From NCBI GenBank assembly GCA_037951105.1, contig JBAMJV010007137.1, positions 29,519-93,518 on the forward strand: a stretch of 64,000 bases of DNA. Direction: 5' to 3'. The notes beneath the pieces are model-generated. The model was not told the origin of the DNA. It ran no database searches and was given only the letters and a program-made list of their open reading frames with translations. Position numbers and translations under genes: made by a program. This document shows positions 51,601 to 59,200 of the stretch, one piece after another (position 1 is the first letter of the stretch; the number at the start of each line of letters is the position of its first letter). The stretch comes from Echinarachnius parma. Its lineage: Eukaryota; Echinodermata; Echinoidea; Clypeasteroida; Echinarachniidae.

Positions 51601-52730
51601 TTCCCAATTAGGCCACAAGGCGAATTATTTAATTTCTAGCATTGCATTATATTTGCAAAATCTCAAGAACTTGAAGGTGAATCATCATCAAACATGATAC
51701 TTGAATTACTTTTGTATCTTGAAGATCAAAATTCTAAAAGGTTGTAGAGCTGATCATATAACAATATTACAAAACTGTTTGACTGACCAGCGTCAAACTT
51801 GTTTTGAAATATATTGGTCTATTTGTTAAAATGTTGATGTTTGATTTTCAGGTGCGATATGCGGCTCTTACAATCCTGCAGTCCATTCACAACCAGCTCG
51901 GGGAGGACTATCTCTCCCTGCTGCCCGAGACCATTCCATTCCTGGCTGAGCTTATGGAAGGTAAGTTCAATTGTTTGACATGATACCGTAGATTGATTTC
52001 TAAGTTATCAGGTTCATAACTTGGCTCTAAGCAACCCCGCATAGATTTGGGATTCCTGTTTAACTTCAGTGCATATTCTAGACATAGCACAAGGTAACTA
52101 ATAATCCCGCAGTCCATTCACAACCAGCTCAGTGAGGACTATCTCTCCCTGCTGCCCGAGACCATTCAATTCCTGGCATAACTGCTGGAAGATAAGGGCC
52201 CCATTTCACAGAACTTTTCCAATTGTTGTGAATGTCCAATTATTGTACCTACCATGTCAACATCATGGAGCATTATAGCTGTTGCCATGGTGGTTACAAT
52301 AATTGGGACACTTGCAACAGTTGGAACAATTTTATGAAACAGGGCCCCTATCTAATGTTTGATGCAATATTCTAGATTTATTGTAATTGCCTGATTAATA
52401 ACTTGGCTCTGAGCATACGTCAGTGACATTTCTTTGTTCCACTCTTAACCCGTTCCCTTCGAGATTCTGAAATCTCCATAGATTTTGTACACAACCCACC
52501 CGGTTCCCGTATTCAAGGGGTTAACCACCTTGGTGGATACCACAACATTCTTTTCTCATGGAAGATGATTTCAATTGATAGACGTGATATGCTAAATTCA
52601 TTGTTAAGTAAAAATTTGTCAATCTCTCGTTCGTCTTTCAGATGAATCTGAAGAGGTGGAGCAGCATTGTCAAGATGTGGTGGCGGAACTGGAGAAAACG
52701 TTGGGTGAACCTCTACAGAAATACTTCTAG
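17010..52730 (+). CDS. HEATR1: HEATR1 (UTP10/BAP28), U3 snoRNP and SSU processome HEAT-repeat protein, complete
   Basis: Exons: 17010-17154, 17414-17630, 18042-18183, 18689-18790, 19248-19532, 19997-20082, 20650-20895, 21616-21723, 22583-22700, 23168-23365, 27042-27130, 27979-28190, 29152-29258, 29929-30132, 30344-30578, 30999-31162, 32577-32769, 33305-33489, 34126-34341, 34843-35082, 35592-35723, 36289-36380, 36619-36789, 37256-37371, 37570-37691, 38455-38583, 39409-39654, 40186-40306, 41749-41933, 42574-42626, 43637-43760, 44306-44449, 45041-45259, 45561-45688, 46214-46313, 46672-46827, 48158-48292, 48854-48958, 49662-49827, 50518-50678, 51140-51298, 51852-51960, 52642-52730. The 43 exons stay in phase and give about 2217 residues (human 2144). 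The start MTSLAQQLQRLAVPEARAAA and the end EKTLGEPLQKYF match human HEATR1. Landmarks are LSPYFLLKPAQKAIEWLVHR (~100-120), VPKSPSKRRREKSP (~1024), ALLLLATAAKLFP (~1362-1375), VRRKAMELLNNKL (~1690) and DRLLTFYRLSDSIADKLKSL (~2005), the last in the BP28CT-type C-terminal part. Family role: nucleolar pre-18S rRNA processing and Pol I transcription. Exon 38 may also start at 48866, four codons shorter. Confidence 0.95.
17884..17950 (+). repeat. Decayed head copy of HEATR1 exon 3
   Basis: A CCAG acceptor is followed by a sequence reading RFHLNMDKLLTCVLC, matching the head of exon 3 (18042: RFHIHEYNMDELLMCVLPY). It diverges after about 60 bases and has no donor. Confidence 0.65.
18830..19010. repeat. 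Dispersed repeat with GCCTGCTGGCCTGG
   Basis: Shared with 42858-43060 and 51415-51645: all carry CAGGCC.GCTGGCCT, then CACT.AAA.TTAGCTT and TTTGTTTGGGG. The best copy ends TTCTAGCATTGC, and this one starts GCAATGCTCAAAAT, so ends may be inverted. Confidence 0.5.
19646..19750 (+). repeat. Tail copy of HEATR1 exon 5 with donor
   Basis: This segment repeats about the last 95 bases of exon 5 (end 19532) plus its donor and intron start (CAG|GTATGA). It lacks the head and acceptor, so it cannot be an internal exon on its own. Identity is high by eye. Confidence 0.75.
20190..20459. mobile_element. Left-truncated copy of the TTAA ~390-bp element
   Basis: Keeps the interior (TAATGAGCCAAAAATACAAAGTG) and the right end ATGTTACTAGATCCCTTAA. 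The left boundary is approximate. Confidence 0.55.
20517..20605. repeat. 28-bp tandem repeat before HEATR1 exon 7
   Basis: CAGGTTACAAACTATTATCC plus TCATCATG, three copies, ending 45 bases before the acceptor of exon 7. Confidence 0.8.
21137..21532. mobile_element. TTAA-flanked ~390-bp element (AGGGAYYTAGTAAC ends)
   Basis: Begins TTAAAGGGACTTAGTAACAT and ends GTTACTAGATCCCTTTAA. Other copies in this window lie at 49089-49475 (same length class, opposite orientation), 9303-9667 and about 20190-20459 (left end lost). Shared interior pieces include CAAAGTGATATTCACT and TTTGTACACGG. No coding. TTAA targets suit piggyBac- or Kolobok-driven families. Confidence 0.75.
21744..22295. mobile_element. 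TTAA-flanked element with AGTSATACCTGTAAAGTGTC ends
   Basis: TTAAAGTCATACCTGTAAAG at 21744 pairs with CTTTACAGGTATCACTTTAA ending at 22295. The 552-bp body is AT-rich with a short GC-richer centre and no supported coding. It lies between HEATR1 exons 8 and 9. Confidence 0.65.
22974..23110 (+). repeat. Head copy of HEATR1 exon 10 with acceptor and in-frame stop
   Basis: ATTCATTTACAG acceptor and the head of exon 10 are repeated almost exactly (LLPESNTSLVLSLNHANPEV), 194 bases before the true acceptor at 23167. The copy has TAG where the true exon has the lysine after QGQ, and no donor. Confidence 0.8.
24185..26200 (-). pseudogene. Remnants of an uncharacterised multi-copy protein family, with a tandem-repeated segment
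   Basis: Separate minus-strand pieces lie in N-to-C order: LLVLDTKEIMDAAVAEI and SLGEEQYATFMQDRF (near 26100), ESDNTGSQNPPLVDAVSLEG (near 25400), KDSLKGAARKKRGKG and NWKGFLREDENKQELFNFLS (near 24700), and PCSHEEVDTRLLL (near 24230). I recall this set of motifs from uncharacterised, often repeated proteins of cnidarians and echinoderms; function unknown. Between 24365 and 24800 a ~147-bp segment (GAGGAAGTTGAACAATTC...) is present in three to four tandem copies. A LINE end interrupts the middle. The remnant is in the long intron between HEATR1 exons 10 and 11 and is broken. Confidence 0.55.
24905..25333 (-). mobile_element. 5'-truncated LINE end
   Basis: The minus-strand frame reads GPSKTMTRMRERLNLPTLAS, then RRQVLKLTSFFKVVEGLVPA and HSYFVKTTLA, then a TAG where the family has tryptophan, then NQLPNEVVDSTSPEVFRNKI and a stop. 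This is the C-terminus of a non-LTR reverse transcriptase ORF. It appears inserted into the remnant of another multi-copy gene described next. Confidence 0.7.
26737..27010 (+). mobile_element. tRNA-derived SINE, decayed
   Basis: B-box-like GGTTCGATTCCC, then TCCTTTAGCAAGTCACTTTA, CCCAGGTGAAGTAAATGAGT and an ATTATTA tail. It ends about 30 bases before HEATR1 exon 11. Confidence 0.65.
27170..27740. mobile_element. hAT-like element CAGAGCTGCCAAC with long A/T runs
   Basis: CAGAGCTGCCAAC at 27170 pairs with GTTGGCAGCTCTG ending at 27740; CACACG lies immediately outside both ends. It starts 40 bases after HEATR1 exon 11. A ~37-base A run and following T-rich tract (about 27258-27355) are inside. 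Confidence 0.65.
27820..27890 (+). repeat. Tail copy of HEATR1 exon 11
   Basis: The end of exon 11 (KKLIKKWKRKTGNEW) and the following ...AAGAACAACCCCA intron start recur here in decayed form, without a usable GT. The hAT-like element at 27170-27740 lies between the exon and this copy. Confidence 0.6.
28584..28748. repeat. Fold-back miniature element (GCCCCGTTTCATAAAACTTT ends)
   Basis: Near-palindromic 165-bp unit: left GCCCCGTTTCATAAAACTTT, right AAAGTTTTTTATGAAACAGA, with paired interior AATTATTGTAACTACTATGG / complement. A relative lies at 52198-52348. Confidence 0.65.
29570..29660 (+). repeat. Tail copy of HEATR1 exon 13
   Basis: The 3' part of exon 13 (LSKNIAGLIDGGQQKI) recurs about 370 bases downstream with many changes and no donor. 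Confidence 0.6.
31788..32520. mobile_element. piggyBac-like non-autonomous element (TTAA|CCCTAAAAAGACTGGG)
   Basis: CCCTAAAAAGACTGGG at 31788 pairs with CCCAGTCTTTTTAGGG ending at 32520, each bordered by TTAA (31784-31787 and 32521-32524). The CCCTA-type start and TTAA target are those of piggyBac. Long G and C runs lie just inside the ends, and the interior has two copies of a ~131-bp unit (CTCCAAATTTGGCATNGTGA). It lies in HEATR1 intron 16, with its right end 56 bases before exon 17. Confidence 0.8.
33086..33270. repeat. pogo-like repeat (GACAGGTTTGATTGTA end)
   Basis: From ACAGTCATTTCTGCATATAG to GACAGGTTTGATTGTA, with inner GTGGCC.CTATAG motifs. Relatives occur at about 8695-9110, 39713-39953 and 43455-43620. 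Boundaries are approximate. Confidence 0.5.
33865..34085 (+). repeat. Head copy of HEATR1 exon 19 (~214-bp tandem duplication)
   Basis: The segment repeats intron end (ACAAAGATCTTG, TTAATTTCA), acceptor TTTAG and about 165 bases of exon 19, starting at 33912. The true exon starts at 34126. The copy shifts frame in the VLELVQK region and has no exon 19 donor, so I assign the second copy to the mRNA. Identity is high, so this is a younger duplication. Confidence 0.8.
35103..35410. repeat. ~180-bp tandem duplication in HEATR1 intron 20
   Basis: TTAGAAGGGTGCAAAGTCAA, CAACCATCTTGT and TCTGATTTCAGCAATGT occur twice, at about 35110-35215 and 35287-35405. No exon is included. Confidence 0.7.
36875..37011 (+). 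mobile_element. SINE fragment
   Basis: GGAAGATTGGCAGAGCGCG, then TCCTTCAGCAAGACCATATA and CTACCCAGGGGTATAAATG. Truncated at the right, where an exon 23 tail copy begins. Confidence 0.65.
37012..37095 (+). repeat. Tail copy of HEATR1 exon 23 behind a SINE
   Basis: CTGGTGCCATC...ATACTC, the end of exon 23, and its intron start (GTATGTAAATTTGATG, TTTTTACTCTGG) recur here, directly after a tRNA-derived SINE fragment at 36875-37011. Confidence 0.65.
37850..37915 (+). repeat. Tail copy of HEATR1 exon 25
   Basis: A decayed version of the last ~50 bases of exon 25 (HNHALLLLATAAKLFP region) with degraded donor. Confidence 0.55.
38048..38335 (+). repeat. Two head copies of HEATR1 exon 26
   Basis: At 38061 and 38291 the acceptor TTGTTGAAACAG and the exon head (EHVLHNIMAIFTF) are repeated upstream of the true exon at 38455. 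Each copy stops matching after 40-50 bases and has no donor. Confidence 0.8.
38936..39095. repeat. Fold-back miniature element (ATCGCAAAG arms)
   Basis: GGTGTTGCATAAAGACTTG and ATTAATCGCAAAG pair with CTTTGCGATTAA and TATGCATCACCCC; about 160 bp in HEATR1 intron 26. Confidence 0.55.
40313..40556. repeat. GGT/GAT microsatellite next to the HEATR1 exon 28 donor
   Basis: An interrupted run of GGT and GAT triplets starting 6 bases after the exon end. It stays open on the plus strand but is low complexity, inside an intron, and no coding is supported. Confidence 0.85.
40855..41748 (+). repeat. Five-copy tandem array of HEATR1 exon 29 heads (~361-bp higher-order unit)
   Basis: Exon-29-like starts lie at 40855, 41026, 41206, 41388 and 41567, before the true start at 41749; spacings are 171, 180, 182, 179 and 182. 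The last five fall into two alternating subtypes (A-B-A-B-A): A has GACCATGGACAGCACAGCC, B has GACCCAAAACAAC. The period is thus about 361 bp. All but the first keep the GCCAG acceptor and about 75 bases of exon, then share a non-exon tail (AAGGGCTCTCTTGTAGAGG). The reading frame is broken in the copies and none has the exon 29 donor. Confidence 0.85.
42085..42425 (+). repeat. Two tail copies of HEATR1 exon 29
   Basis: At about 42090-42160 and 42318-42420 the last 60-70 bases of exon 29 and its following intron (ATCAAAAT...CTAGCCC.AACC) recur, with a GT donor still in place but without the exon head. Confidence 0.7.
43085..43620 (+). repeat. Three head copies of HEATR1 exon 31
   Basis: The exon head (LLEQTLCYITHVAHCIQEN) recurs at 43097, 43242 and 43405 before the true exon at 43637. 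Two copies keep a CAG acceptor (TTGCAG, TTACAG); the middle one has CAA. Between copies lies pogo-like repeat sequence of the type CACCTGTCTACAGTGACCAC. Confidence 0.8.
43788..43870. repeat. Minisatellite (GGAACTAGTGGGAACAGTGTT) in HEATR1 intron 31
   Basis: About three to four copies of a ~21-bp unit, starting 28 bases after the exon 31 donor. Confidence 0.75.
44110..44145 (+). repeat. Short head copy of HEATR1 exon 32
   Basis: TTTCCACTACCAG|GTGAACT, the acceptor and first bases of exon 32 (44306), recurs about 172 bases upstream. Confidence 0.5.
44835..44925 (+). repeat. Head copy of HEATR1 exon 33
   Basis: CATTATCAG acceptor and about 70 bases of exon 33 (VTMLLGMVPTLVVIAQSSRE) recur here in frame-shifted form, upstream of 45041. 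Confidence 0.75.
45691..45815. repeat. ATG microsatellite next to the HEATR1 exon 34 donor
   Basis: GATGATGATG run with ACC and GGT interruptions, starting at the donor GTAAGATGAG. Confidence 0.8.
46005..46115 (+). repeat. Head copy of HEATR1 exon 35
   Basis: Acceptor CTGCCAG and about 85 bases of exon 35 (SSDLHLLSALSALQKVLETL) recur upstream of the true exon at 46214. The copy is still open but has no donor after PYP. Confidence 0.8.
46920..47430 (+). repeat. Three tail copies of HEATR1 exon 36
   Basis: From ATGACCCTT onwards the exon recurs at about 46930, 47118 and 47330. The first keeps TAGTCAG|GTAAG, the second AAGGTAAGGTAAG, and the third loses the donor. Spacing is near 190-210 bases. 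Confidence 0.8.
47770..48060 (+). repeat. Two head copies of HEATR1 exon 37
   Basis: TSIGPLMSILSDLLDHLS is encoded at 47773 and 47963 upstream of the true exon (48158, SDHLDHLSK). The second copy has the TTTTCCAG acceptor; the first has TTTTTTAG. Both diverge right after HLS. Confidence 0.8.
48556..48678. repeat. TTA / TTATCG microsatellite in HEATR1 intron 37
   Basis: TTA repeats grade into a hexamer GTTATC repeat of about eight copies. Confidence 0.85.
49089..49475. mobile_element. Second full copy of the TTAA ~390-bp element
   Basis: Starts TTAAAGGGATCTAGTAACTT and ends ATGTTACTAAGTCCCTTTAA, in HEATR1 intron 38. It holds a short internal palindrome around AAACTCCGGGGGAGTTT. Confidence 0.75.
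49965..50030 (+). repeat. Tail copy of HEATR1 exon 39
   Basis: About 55 bases reading GHLVANVANIIDGN match the end of exon 39 (GHLVANLASILDGN), without a donor. Confidence 0.55.
50323..50512 (+). mobile_element. tRNA-derived short repeat before HEATR1 exon 40
   Basis: The part 50391-50467 nearly folds as a tRNA: acceptor stem GGGCTT/AAGCCC, D arm GCTC/GAGC, T arm CTGGG/CCCAG, and loop CTAGCAA (anticodon AGC). The anticodon stem has a mismatch and the variable loop is long. Relatives at about 5706-5835 and 63225-63385 share the tRNA part and the TTTTCATTCATTT tail, so this is a SINE rather than a tRNA gene. Confidence 0.6.
50775..51065 (+). repeat. Two tail copies of HEATR1 exon 40
   Basis: The first (about 50780-50869) reads YKCFFNDKVDFVSQERFEKY and ends at GACCAG with a GT after it. 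The second (about 51004-51062) is poor. Both lie downstream of exon 40 (end 50678). Confidence 0.75.
52105..52200 (+). repeat. Tail copy of HEATR1 exon 42
   Basis: About 85 bases repeat exon 42 (QSIHNQLSEDYLSLLPETIQ) with a TAA in frame after FLA and a lost donor. A fold-back element begins at its end. Confidence 0.75.
52198..52348. repeat. Fold-back miniature element, second copy
   Basis: GGGCCCCATTTCACAGAAC to TTTTATGAAACAGGGCCCC, about 151 bp, near-palindromic, in HEATR1 intron 42. Confidence 0.65.
52445..52524. repeat. 80-bp TTAA miniature element, second copy
   Basis: TTAACCCGTTCCCTTCGAGA to AAGGGGTTAA, in HEATR1 intron 42; core GTACACAACCCACCCGGTTC. Confidence 0.65.
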
Positions 52731-55700
52731 ATGACGTGGCAACAAAACAAGTTTTTGTATCACATCCCACACTTAGAACCTCACAATTTACGAAAGGGTT
52801 TAAGGCAAATTGATAGATGACTATGAGATAGTTAAGGTGGAGATGGAGAAGAATTGTCAAGATGCAGGGAATAATTTTCCTGGTATCGCAACGCAATTTG
52901 CTATGCATTTTTAATATGACTGCTATACAAAATATCTTTTGTATAGCAGTTTTCTACCATAGAAGTGTACAGAATTTCATTTGAAATATTTATCCATCGG
53001 TTAAAAGTGCTAATCAAATTTGAGGAGGTAAAATTATTCTCTGAGATGTGAAGGCAGAACTGCAGGAGACTGTTGGCCAACTTAAAGTGATTTATTAATT
53101 TTGTAACATTTTTACCCAAAAGTGTTCTTTGAGACTTCAATCATAAACTACTATCATTGTATGATTCCTCTGAATGATATATGATATTTTCATAGATGTT
53201 TACCAAGTGAAAAAAGGTGACAATGGATGGCGGATTTTGTCCCCGATCGTGTGCGTCAAATATCCAAATTCAGATACTATTCAGATACTATGGACGATTA
53301 GGTATCCAAATTTGGATACTGTTGACTACAATCAAAGAGCATTTTAATTCAAATCGTAAATATCTCCATAATTAGGGAGACAGTTGAAAAATCAAAACCT
53401 ATTGCATTCTTCTATAATGATTTGGTCGAATTTGACAAAGTTAATGGATCACTTTAATCATGCTATAGAACTGTGATTTTGTTTTAGGAATCAAATTTAT
53501 TTTTTTGCGTATTCCATTTGAATAATGAAAGTCTTGAAATAATGAGAGGGGGATCCATTCAAAAATACTTCTACTAGTTGTATCATCTCTTGATGTTCTT
53601 ATTTGCCCTTAAGTTCTTGTATAAATCAGAACAACAATAACACATGTTTATTAGTAAAAAAATTACTTTTAATTCAAAGATATACAAAATATCATATAAT
53701 CGGTATCAAATTGCTATAAAAATCTTTTAATCAGTAATGAAAGACAATTTTAAAAACATGCACAAATCTACTTATCTACCAAATGTATTGATTTGTCTTA
53801 TAGGTATATATTTTACATAAGATATATTATAGTACAGATTATGATACATATGTCCATGTGAGTATTTATACATCATTCTTTGAGATGAAAATCATAGATC
53901 ATGCCAGATGATATTTTAAATGATTTGTGCAGAAAAGAAATATAAACTGTTTACATATCCATTTAATTCTTACAAGTAAAAAAAAAGTACTGTGCATGAT
54001 ATAAGTTGTGTGCGGTAATAACATGAATACATAGGCAGAGAAATATTTTTCAAAACCCTAAATGTTTGTTTTTACACAGGCAATGTGTCTATATGTTAGC
54101 TGTACACTTGGGTTTTCATCAATGGTGATGAAATACAAAATTAAATCAAATTCATAGACCAATGAATAATCATTTGGTAAAGCTACTTTTTTCAAGTTGC
54201 TAATTTTTGTCAACTTTGATTGTCAGTTGAATTAAAAGATATGTAACTATTCCCATAATTGAATGAAGTACTCTCGCATTTTCTTTGTACATCGTGTTAT
54301 GAACGGAGTGAGGTGAGTGAAAGGACAAGAAACTTTTCTTGGATGTGTTCGTTAAGGCAGTCTCCCAAAATTATACCCAAAGATTGCAAGGAGGCGCGAC
54401 CGAGATTGCATATGACTAGCTGGAACTGGTTTTGTGCGCACATCCAAATTTGTGAACATATTCAAAACTCTGAAAGTGCAGTCTTCGGGGGGGGGGGGGG
54501 GCAATGCTATTGCATTGCATCGCATGCCATTAACAGCAAAAGTCTCCTTATGGGAGAAAGGCTTTAACACATATACAATAACAAATCTTCATTCTGTTTC
54601 CATGTATTCTGCTTTCACAATTTAAAAAAAATAATAAAAACATTTAAAGCGACACAAGAGTCGGGACCACCCTGTGTGCATGTGCGCATGTGAGATGTTA
54701 TATATTAATTTTGTATTACATGTGTGTGTCAATCGAATTTACAATTTATGTACAGAAAGAAATAATTTCTCTTCTAATCTGTACATACGCAATCTATAAA
54801 AACATACTATATTCATATATTCATATATACAATAAGGCATTTTAAAAACATTACAAATTTCCCATACAAAGACAAAAAAAGTTACTGGTTAACATTGTCG
54901 GAGGACAAATGGCAAAAACTGTTCCAATTCTGAGATGAAATACCAGAAGTCATATGCGTATGAATGTATAATAGTCTAGGTACATACATTTTAGCTACAG
55001 TTATCAAGACAAGGACATATCAAATATTTGTTTTCAAAGTAATACATGTCATGCTCCTCAGACACACGAGTTCCTTTAACTTTCTATATTATCATTTTCG
55101 CTTGTTTCTGAGTCAAAACTAGTCTGTTTACCATGACGTTTTCACAAACTTTTTTTGAAAGCATAGACAATCATACTTAAATATACCTGCTAATGTTTTT
55201 TGCCCATGACAACAAGGTAAACCAGTTAATTTCATATGAAAGACCTCTTTGGTTGCAGTACTATTTCATGCTTGTAGTGGAAAACTTTTGCAATAGTTTT
55301 CTTTGTTCATAAAACTCGCCATATCAACAATTTTATAAAAATCTGAAATGGTAGGGAGTACCAATTAATAATCTCACAGAGATAGCATTAAGATAACATG
55401 TACACCTTGACATCATTTTTCAGTCTTCATGAATTTGTATAAAAAGGAGCAACAATTTTAATATTGCAGTACTGTTTTGTTAAGGTAGTGGAAGACTATT
55501 TTGGATATTTCACTTATCTCATTAACGTTGCTTTTCTGTACAATATGTGCAACGCAGAATAAAACAAACGAACCATAGTAACGAACATCTTGATTTTAAA
55601 AAAAGATAAGGGAAGTACTTTATTTGTATTAAAAAATGTAAAAAGAACTTTGCAGAACCCACAAAAAAGTTTATTGGTAAAACGAATAAATAAATAAATC

Positions 55701-56298
55701 AATGAATAAATAAACATAAATCAATTTTTAAAAAGGTCCTCTTCCTATTTCAGTTTGTATAGTTAGAGGATACTGCATATCTCCATTTAGAAACTTAGAA
55801 ACATTTAGAAACTTGTGCAGTGATGATCGAGCATTCAAAATTTGCTACACAGCATATACACTGTATTTTCATTGACCTTGCATATACATTTGGCCAAGTA
55901 CAATTAGAAAGCTGCTATTTTGACTGGTACTGTACCTCAACGGTATGATTCATATATCTGGAGTGACCATATTACACCAACTTGACCATACAATAATGCA
56001 ATCCCATGTATTTGAGGTGATTTAACTAACGCAAGCTCTTTATATTTTGTAAAACAGTGATACAGTGAAACCTCATTATAACGAGCACCTCGGGGCACAT
56101 TGAATTTATTAACTTGTTTTTATCCGATATCTCGTACCAGGGCTTAAAAATAATACAATACATAGAACCTGGACCTGTGGAACAGCCTCGCGTTATCGGG
56201 TACCTCTTTATAACAGATTTTGTTATAAAGAGGTTCCACTTTATGGTCCGAATGTAAGCTCCTTCTAATAACGAGTTTCAAAAAGTACCAAAAAGGCT
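52731..56298. other. Convergent spacer and 3' flanks of HEATR1 and the third gene
   Basis: AT-rich, without supported coding. Near 52835-52870 and 53045-53090 there are faint echoes of HEATR1 exon 43 (AATTGTCAAGATG, GGCAGAACTGCAGGAGACTG). AATAAA occurs at about 54632 and near 55684, and TTTATT (minus-strand AATAAA) at 56105, but I cannot say which ends a transcript. A truncated TTAA element ends near 53460. A G run lies at 54487. Confidence 0.5.
56063..56241. mobile_element. pogo-like miniature element
   Basis: CAGTGAAACCTCATTATAAC at the left and TTATAAAGAGGTTCCACTT at the right, with TA on both sides. These ends resemble pogo/Tigger. It lies just downstream of the third gene's stop codon and holds TTTATT (minus-strand AATAAA) at 56105-56110. 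Confidence 0.55.
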
Positions 56299-59200
56299 TC
56301 ACAACTCGAGGTCACAGAACAGCCTGATCCATTCGGCTTTCCTCAGCTTGTGCGGGAGCTTGAGTTGCTGACTCGCGGCCGTTGACCTCTCGAGGATGTA
56401 CTTCCTGAGGTCATTGACTGCCCCTGGCTGTAGGAAGACCACCTTGAGCGGGGCGATGGAGTTGTTTGATCGGTAGTAGTCATATCGGGGCGCTTTGGTG
56501 CGGAGCTTGGCATCTAGATCATCGGCAAACTGGTGGGAAATATTGAAAACAAAGAGTATATGTAGCAGAATATAATGAGTATATTTCTTGATTATAATCA
56601 TTAAAACAATTCTTAACATCTTATTAAATATTTCTTTTAACAACCATGATAAATCCTGCTTTTCCTTACACGTTCTCTCATTATTATTACTGTTATTGTC
56701 ACTAAAGCCATTTATTATATGCAATCAACGAATACAAGCTACAATAATTTCCGCACAATAAATGGCTCTTTGATTACGAGTTTTCTAGCTAGTCGCCCTT
56801 TAGGTGTACACATGTGTTATAGGAACCACGTTTCTATCCTTTCAGTTACCCAATTATACACCTGGGTAGAAAGCTGAAGTGTCTTGCTGAATAAAATAAT
56901 TATACAAATGCACAACTCGGTTTCGAAGTTGATACCCGACGAATGGAAGTCCCCCATTCGTGCCACAACACCTCCACTAAATTATTGCCTTACAATATAA
57001 ATGTAATGAGTATAGCGCCATCTATTGGCAACGATGAGACGATATAATGGCGATCTGCGATCAGCCGAGATCCCGAGAGTTCAAGTGAATAAAGACATTG
57101 TAAGTCACTAATTCCAAGACTTGTTGAAGGGTCATTTATTGTAATGATACTACAATACGCTAAACATGGTGTCAGGCGGGATTTTTTCATGAACAATGAA
57201 CTGTGGAAGTGATAGAAAGTGACTTTATAAAACGTCTGATCGTGCAAGTGATGATGTGCAGGGTGTACCGAAAATTGCCTGTGCACTACGCCTACGGCTG
57301 CCGCTACCGGAGTGACCGGATATACCAGATGAATTTGTGTCCATAGACTGTATACTGTGCTTTTGTTGGCTACCCTACAAAACGAAATGGATCAGATACG
57401 ACCCCCAAGCGAGCTGAATCTTGAAGCCACAAACCTGCCATTAGAATGGAGGCAGTGGAAGGAGCAGTTTAACCTGTATGTGGACTTGGCGATGACAGGG
57501 AAGGAAGATGCAATCAAGGTAAAGATGCTTTTGTATCTGGTGGGTGTTCGAGGGAGAGAATTGTACAGAACAATTAAACCAACAGAAGAGACCTTGGAGA
57601 ATGTGCTGCAGGCGTATGAAAGCTTTTGCAACCCTCACGGTGGACAGGTATAAATTCTTCACGAGAAACCAGGCAGCAGGTGAGAATTTTGACGGCTACT
57701 TGACAGACTTGAAACTGCTTGCAGCGAATTGTAACTTTGAAGAATTAAGAGATTCGTTGATCAGAGACCGTATCATCTGTGGACTGGTTCACACAGGAGT
57801 CAGGGAACGGCTGTTACAAGAAAGTAAACTGACGCTAGAGAAGTGCATCAAGAAATGTCGGGCGTCTGAGCTGTCCAAAGCGAACATGGATGTGATATCT
57901 GGAACACAACAAGCGGTCCATGCAATGAAGGCTTCACCTAGACAGGCGGAGAGGAAGACTGAGTACATCAATCAATGCAGATACTGTGGCAAGGGTCATG
58001 AAAAGCAAAAGGAAAGATGCCCTGCGTACCAAAAGACATGTTCCAAGTGTGGCAAGATGAACCATTTTGCACAAATGTGTCGCACTACAGGAGCACAGCC
58101 ACAATGGAAGAAGAAAGAAAAGAAACTTCATCACATGGATGCAGAGAGTGATGAAGAACTGGTTGATTACCCGTTCGATGTGATTCAGTCGAACAACAAC
58201 AACGAAGACTGGTTGGTTGACCTAAAAGTCTCTGGAAAGAAGCTGCGGTGCAAACTCGATACAGGGGCACAATGTAACGTAATCCCCAAAGCCGCACTTG
58301 AGAAACTCCATGCTCCGTTAAAAAAGTCACATGCAAGACTGGTCATGTACTCGGGACAAAGAGTAATACCAGCAGGAAAATCTCAGCTACTGTGCGAGTA
58401 CAAGGACAAATATTACGCCTTGGAGTTTCAAGTCGTTGACAGCAATGTTCAACCTGTCTTAGGCCTACAAGCATGCCAGGAGCTCGCCTTGATACAACGA
58501 ATTCAAGCCATCCAGACTGACGTAGAAGTGAAATATGAAGATGTATTTCAAGGATTAGGATGCATGCCTGGAGAACAGAGCATCAAGCTACAACCAGAGG
58601 CTGTACCAGTGATTCACGCACCACGTAGAGTTCCAGTCGCCCTCCGAGAAAAGGTGAAAGAGGAGCTGCAGAGGATGGAGAAGCTTGGAGTAATTGAGAA
58701 AGTGATCAAACCAAGCAAATGGGTGAGCAGCATGGTGACAGTGAGGAAAAAGAACAGTGACCGAGTGAGAATCTGCATTGATCTGAGTGACCTGAATGAG
58801 GCAATTCAGCGTGAACATTACCCTATGCAGACAATAGATGAAGTTGTTGCCAGAGTACCAAAAGCAAAGGTATTCTCAACACTAGACGCAAACTCAGGTT
58901 ACTGGCAGATGAAGCTGGATGATGCTAGTGCAGATCTTTGCACGTTCAACACCCCTTATGGAAGATACAGATACATGCGGATGCCCTTCAGAGTGAAGTC
59001 AGCACCAGAAATCTTCCAGCGAGCAATGTCACAGATGCTAGAAGAGCTGGAGGGGGTGGAAGTTGTGATGGATGACATCCTGATCTGGGGAGAAACCATG
59101 GAACAACATGATGAACGGCTGGAAGCTGTGATGAAACGTCTCAGACAACAGAACATCAAACTGAACAGTAAGAAATGTCATCTGAGACAAAGAGAAGTCA

